Position numbers and translations under genes: made by a program
Notes under the pieces: model-generated
Told to the model about the DNA's origin: nothing
What the model saw: the letters and a program-made list of their open reading frames with translations, nothing else
Database searches by the model: none
Assembly (NCBI GenBank): GCA_018667995.1
Contig: JABIQT010000638.1
Coordinates: forward strand, 1-10,302
Direction: 5' to 3'
Length of the DNA stretch: 10,302 bases
DNA from: Candidatus Latescibacterota bacterium
GTDB taxonomy: Bacteria; JAAXHH01; JABIQT01
Shown here: positions 8,059-10,302 of the stretch, in pieces
Layout: each line of letters begins with the position of its first letter
Numbering within the stretch: the first letter of the stretch is position 1

Positions 8059-8231
8059 GCCACGATGAGGACTCCCTTTGGCCAACGACGTATTGACCGA
8101 CCCTACGGGTAGCGTTATGCCAGAGTATATCAATTACAGCCCAACCGTACCGCCATACATACAGGTATCCGTATTGAGCCCGACGCCTAGACCGTTACGT
8201 TTTCCCCGGCAGCCACGAAGTGCGCGGAGGA

Positions 8232-9046
8232 GTGCTGACACAGGAGAATTTGGACCAAGCACCGTCGATACACCGGTTCGAGGGATTTGATATTATAGAA
8301 GGGGTTCTTCAGACCGAGATTCTTGACATGCTCTGCAATAGGATGAACCATGACACCGAGTCTTGATCGGCGCCAGCAAGTGGAATTGGCACTGGACATC
8401 TTAAGGGACACCTTCATCAGGGGCCGCCTTTGGGAGCACATGCGTGCCCCCGACCTCTTTTGCGTATCCGGCTCTTGCTCAAATTATCTGAAATCTATTG
8501 GGCGAAGGGGGGCTTCAATAGTTCTTACAAGGGTAATACGAACGGTCGCGGAAGGGTGAAGCAACCACTTTACAGGGCTGGGCCCTTACTGTGGCTTGGG
8601 GCTCCACCGCATCCCACCGCACAGGTAGTCATCAATATTCCGCTGCAGGATGTGGAGGAGTACAGCGGTGCGATCGAGCGCCACCAGATTCGCACTTAAA
8701 CGCCGTTTCATCATATCTCATAGACGACGAATCGCAGGAACAGCAGGGCAAGATCATGCCTCCGATGAGAGGGCATTCACAGAAAAGGAAGATCTGTTAC
8801 TACGAGACATCAGGCTGTGCCATAGGGGTTCCAAACGGACCGAGTTAACCACGCCATATGATGTCCATGAGCCATATGATTCACTGGGTCCGTGGTGACA
8901 GCCCGTTGTTGTTTCAAGGAGGTACTGAGAATGCATTTTAAAAAATCAGCGGGCCCGACTACAATGCATGCTTCACAGTTGTCGGCTTGGACCATCTCGA
9001 GCTCAGCCCATTTCGTGATCGATATAATTGTCGGAATTATCGTTAG
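8232..9046 (+). pseudogene. Decayed phytanoyl-CoA dioxygenase (PhyH) family gene
   Basis: No single frame is open, but joined frames give a protein of about 270 residues in the right order for a PhyH-type Fe(II)/2-oxoglutarate dioxygenase. It starts with an N-terminal LTQENLDQ and RFEGFDIIEGVL (8235-8363). After TGA 8364-8366 the same frame continues with GHLKGHLHQGPPLGAH, GGFNSSYKGNTN, a QPL-x3-GPLLW stretch and AQVVINIPLQDVEEYSGAIE, to TAA 8697-8699. A shift near 8684 leads to PDSHLNA. Another near 8765 gives EKEDLLLRDIRLCHRG, matching the family's DLLLRD-x-R-x-WHRG segment. A further shift by 8855 gives HMMSMSHMIHWVRGDSPLLF, with TAA 8939-8941 and a final TAG at 9044-9046. The expected metal-binding HxD reads YRA (8571-8579) and the Trp before HRG is Cys. 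The initiation codon is unclear; GTG 8232 is a candidate. Multiple stops, shifts and lost ligands argue for real decay rather than a sequencing error. Confidence 0.78.
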
Positions 9047-9053
9047 AAAATTA

Positions 9054-9150
9054 AGAGGGGGAATGCCAGGGGAATGGATAGTCCGAAGTAGGCGATAGCT
9101 GTGAAACGGGACGCCTCACACGCCTGCCATCCATATAGCATTCCCCCTCT
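9054..9150. repeat. 97-base nested inverted repeat just after the PhyH pseudogene
   Basis: The outer arms AGAGGGGGAATGC (9054-9066) and GCATTCCCCCTCT (9138-9150) are perfectly complementary over 13 bases. Inside them ATGGAT (9074-9079) pairs with ATCCAT (9129-9134), and AGGCG (9090-9094) can pair with CGCCT at 9112-9116 or 9121-9125. The left arm begins eight bases after the pseudogene's last stop. I see no target-site duplication and no transposase. It could be a MITE-like element, a structured RNA or an old termination structure. The C5 tract of the right arm could instead pair with GGGG at 9163-9166, which is followed by six T at 9174-9179. Confidence 0.6.
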
Positions 9151-9334
9151 CATGGTCCTATAGGGGCTTTAGCTTTTTTCAAAAACTGTTGGTGTGATTC
9201 AGAAATTTAAACAACAAAATCCGTGCCAGACAACCGGTTTCCAGAACAATCCAAGCCGAGCCTGCTATACTGTGTTGTACGCGCATTACCACATTTTGGA
9301 TCCCATTGGTGCAAACATCCATTGATCGCCAACT
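9151..9334. other. Non-coding stretch with a T-run and a weak extended -10
   Basis: No gene is supported here on either strand. A short palindrome CCTATAGG (9157-9164) and a run of six T (9174-9179) may form a weak terminator with the C-rich arm just upstream. TGCTATACT (9263-9271) looks like an extended -10 reading rightward but has no -35 partner. Nothing else stands out. Confidence 0.35.
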
Positions 9335-9373
9335 GGGGTCATAAACCCCAGGCAAGGTGGGGTCTATAACCCC
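9335..9373. repeat. Two tandem 15-base palindromes, GGGGT-N5-ACCCC, 24 bases apart
   Basis: GGGGTCATAAACCCC (9335-9349) and GGGGTCTATAACCCC (9359-9373) are near-identical dyads with A/T-rich centres, repeated at a 24-base interval. They sit in an intergenic region upstream of the promoter for the MORN-repeat gene. They could be paired operator sites or two small hairpins in an RNA. The cognate factor is unknown. Confidence 0.6.
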
Positions 9374-9451
9374 GAATGTCAATATTTACCTCATGATGCT
9401 CGCGTGCCATTTCTTTATCGAAACACCGTAACAGGGGCAGAATATTCGGTT

Positions 9452-9492
9452 TGTGATAGGAATCACATGTGGTATCCGATATATTGTATATT
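9452..9492 (+). promoter_or_regulatory. CRP/FNR-family binding palindrome with a class II-spaced -10
   Basis: TGTGATAGGAATCACA (9452-9467) matches the CRP consensus TGTGA-N6-TCACA exactly in both half-sites. A -10 hexamer TATATT (9487-9492) follows, predicting a start near 9499, so the palindrome centre (9459.5) lies about 40 bases upstream. This is the class II activation position in which the regulator overlaps the -35. No good -35 hexamer is present, as expected for an activator-dependent promoter. It would drive the MORN-repeat gene at 9555. The assignment to CRP rather than another Crp-Fnr family protein is an inference. Confidence 0.5.
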
Positions 9493-9502
9493 ATAGGATT
9501 GA

Positions 9503-9523
9503 CCGCACCGGGCAGAGGTGCGG
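9503..9523 (+). promoter_or_regulatory. Perfect 7-bp hairpin in the leader of the MORN-repeat gene
   Basis: CCGCACC (9503-9509) and GGTGCGG (9517-9523) are fully complementary around a seven-base loop. The hairpin lies at the predicted 5' end of the transcript and 31 bases before the ATG. No T-run follows, so it is not an intrinsic terminator. It may stabilise the message or bind a regulator. Confidence 0.5.
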
Positions 9524-9554
9524 AAATCGAAGTTAATTCCTCGTGGAAGAAACA

Positions 9555-10302
9555 ATGAGCTACACACCGCAAGATGGAATAAGCACACAGAAACACGCCA
9601 CCGGCGAACGATCGGCAGAAGGCCTGATTGTTGCTGGACACCGACATGGCCCCTGGACATTCTGGCACGAAAATGGAGCTGTGCGAGAAGTCGGCACCTA
9701 CATTGATGGGATAAAGCACGGACGATGGTTGTCCTATTGGCCCAATCACCAGAGAAAAATGGAGGGATCATACGAGGCCGGCCAGAAAATTGGATTCTGG
9801 GGTGTCTGGTATGAATCTGGTTCAATGAAGATGTGCGGTGAGTACATCGACGACCTGCAAAATGGATTCTGGCAAACATGGGATCAACAGGAACAGATGA
9901 TTTCGGAAGGCCACTATAAGCGGGGGGATAGAGACGGCAGCTGGCGTTTTCAGGGCCAGCGAACTGATGTGGCATTCGTCACGGAATGGTACCATGATGA
10001 GCTGACTAATGTACCGGGGCGGCCACCAAGGCAGGTAAACGAACATCGCGGGATCTACTATCCAGTCGTTCCAGGACAGATCCCCGGTCAGATAACACCG
10101 TTCGCCAATCCTGGCGCAGCCTCCGGACTTTTCTTTGGCTGTCTTACCTCGCCTGAGGGAATGAAACACGGCATGGGCCCCTTCTCTTATCTCTTTCAAC
10201 CGGTGGCTGCCATGAATGATCAGAAAGCAGCAGGACTCAATCTGGCAATCTCGGGCAGAGACTGCGGAATCGTCATCTTGGAGAGACTATTTACTTCATT
10301 TC
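9555..10302 (+). CDS. MORN/YwqK-type repeat protein with an unrecognised C-terminal region (3' partial)
   Basis: An open frame from ATG 9555 runs to the window edge without a stop (249 residues seen). Residues 23-118 are four repeats of exactly 24 residues beginning at G23, G47, G71 and G95, with a fifth partial one from G119. The consensus is G-x-Y-x3-x4-G-x-W-x2-W/Y, the MORN-variant repeat of YwqK-family proteins. That family is often labelled antitoxin in databases and also occurs as a stand-alone module of unknown role. Residues 135-249 are outside the repeats and I do not recognise them; they contain a GLFFGC stretch (191-196) and GRDCGIVILE (235-244). No signal peptide is seen. The frame opens only at 9537, so ATG 9555 (weak GGAAGA upstream) or GTG 9543 is the start. 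A CRP-like site and a leader hairpin precede it. Two antisense open frames across it lack any family signal. Confidence 0.8.
   Translation, partial: MSYTPQDGISTQKHATGERSAEGLIVAGHRHGPWTFWHENGAVREVGTYIDGIKHGRWLSYWPNHQRKMEGSYEAGQKIGFWGVWYESGSMKMCGEYIDDLQNGFWQTWDQQEQMISEGHYKRGDRDGSWRFQGQRTDVAFVTEWYHDELTNVPGRPPRQVNEHRGIYYPVVPGQIPGQITPFANPGAASGLFFGCLTSPEGMKHGMGPFSYLFQPVAAMNDQKAAGLNLAISGRDCGIVILERLFTSF

Noticed and set aside
8093-8121. TTGACC and TATGCC 17 bases apart, a possible promoter for the PhyH gene.
   Set aside because: The -10 matches only three positions and the gene it would serve is dead, so the case is too weak to list.
8916-9098. A 55-codon open frame at 8931 with a textbook AAGGAGG ribosome-binding site and a hydrophobic stretch.
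   Set aside because: The AAGGAGG lies inside the decayed PhyH frame (Gln-Gly-Gly-Thr-Glu-Asn codons), so it is better explained as old coding sequence than as a translation signal.
9339-9975. Two long leftward open frames of 136 and 170 codons.
   Set aside because: They are antisense to the frame with exact 24-residue repeats, rich in Cys, Ser and His, and show no family signal.

Overview
The window is a bacterial chromosomal fragment of about 10.3 kb. It has densely packed metabolic genes on the left and a sparse, decaying region on the right. Several features suggest an uncultured environmental or host-associated bacterium: a Gfo/Idh/MocA oxidoreductase, two medium-chain dehydrogenases, a decayed phytanoyl-CoA dioxygenase (PhyH) gene, and a HemQ-type (coproporphyrin-dependent) haem pathway. 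PhyH expansion is known from Poribacteria and similar lineages, and HemQ with an Fe-S type ferrochelatase recalls Actinobacteria. The taxon cannot be fixed from this sequence alone.

Layout. The 3' end of a Gfo/Idh/MocA oxidoreductase (2-307, +) faces a RecQ helicase (458-2416, -) across a 150-base gap in which I see no gene. Upstream of recQ on the same strand lies a chlorite-dismutase-family gene, best read as HemQ (2560-3288, -). It diverges from a ferrochelatase (3483-4514, +), and each has a recognisable promoter in the 194-base gap. The pair would perform the last two steps of the coproporphyrin route: iron insertion into coproporphyrin III, then decarboxylation of coprohaem. The ferrochelatase runs into a convergent MATE transporter (4511-5905, -) whose stop codon overlaps its own.

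MATE is probably the last gene of a leftward operon: a zinc-free BchC-like MDR protein (7005-8000), a zinc-type MDR alcohol dehydrogenase (5979-6953), then MATE. The gaps are 51 and 73 bases. The operon promoter is at 8030-8058, with two dyads laid over its -10 and spacer.

From 8001 to 9554 there is no intact gene. Bases 8232-9046 hold a broken PhyH-family dioxygenase gene with premature stops, frameshifts and lost iron ligands. It is followed by a 97-base nested inverted repeat and two tandem 15-base palindromes 24 bases apart. Next comes a perfect CRP-type palindrome (TGTGA-N6-TCACA) placed as for a class II activated promoter. The last gene (9555 to the window end, +) encodes a MORN/YwqK-type protein with exact 24-residue repeats and an unrecognised C-terminal region. 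It is open at the window edge.
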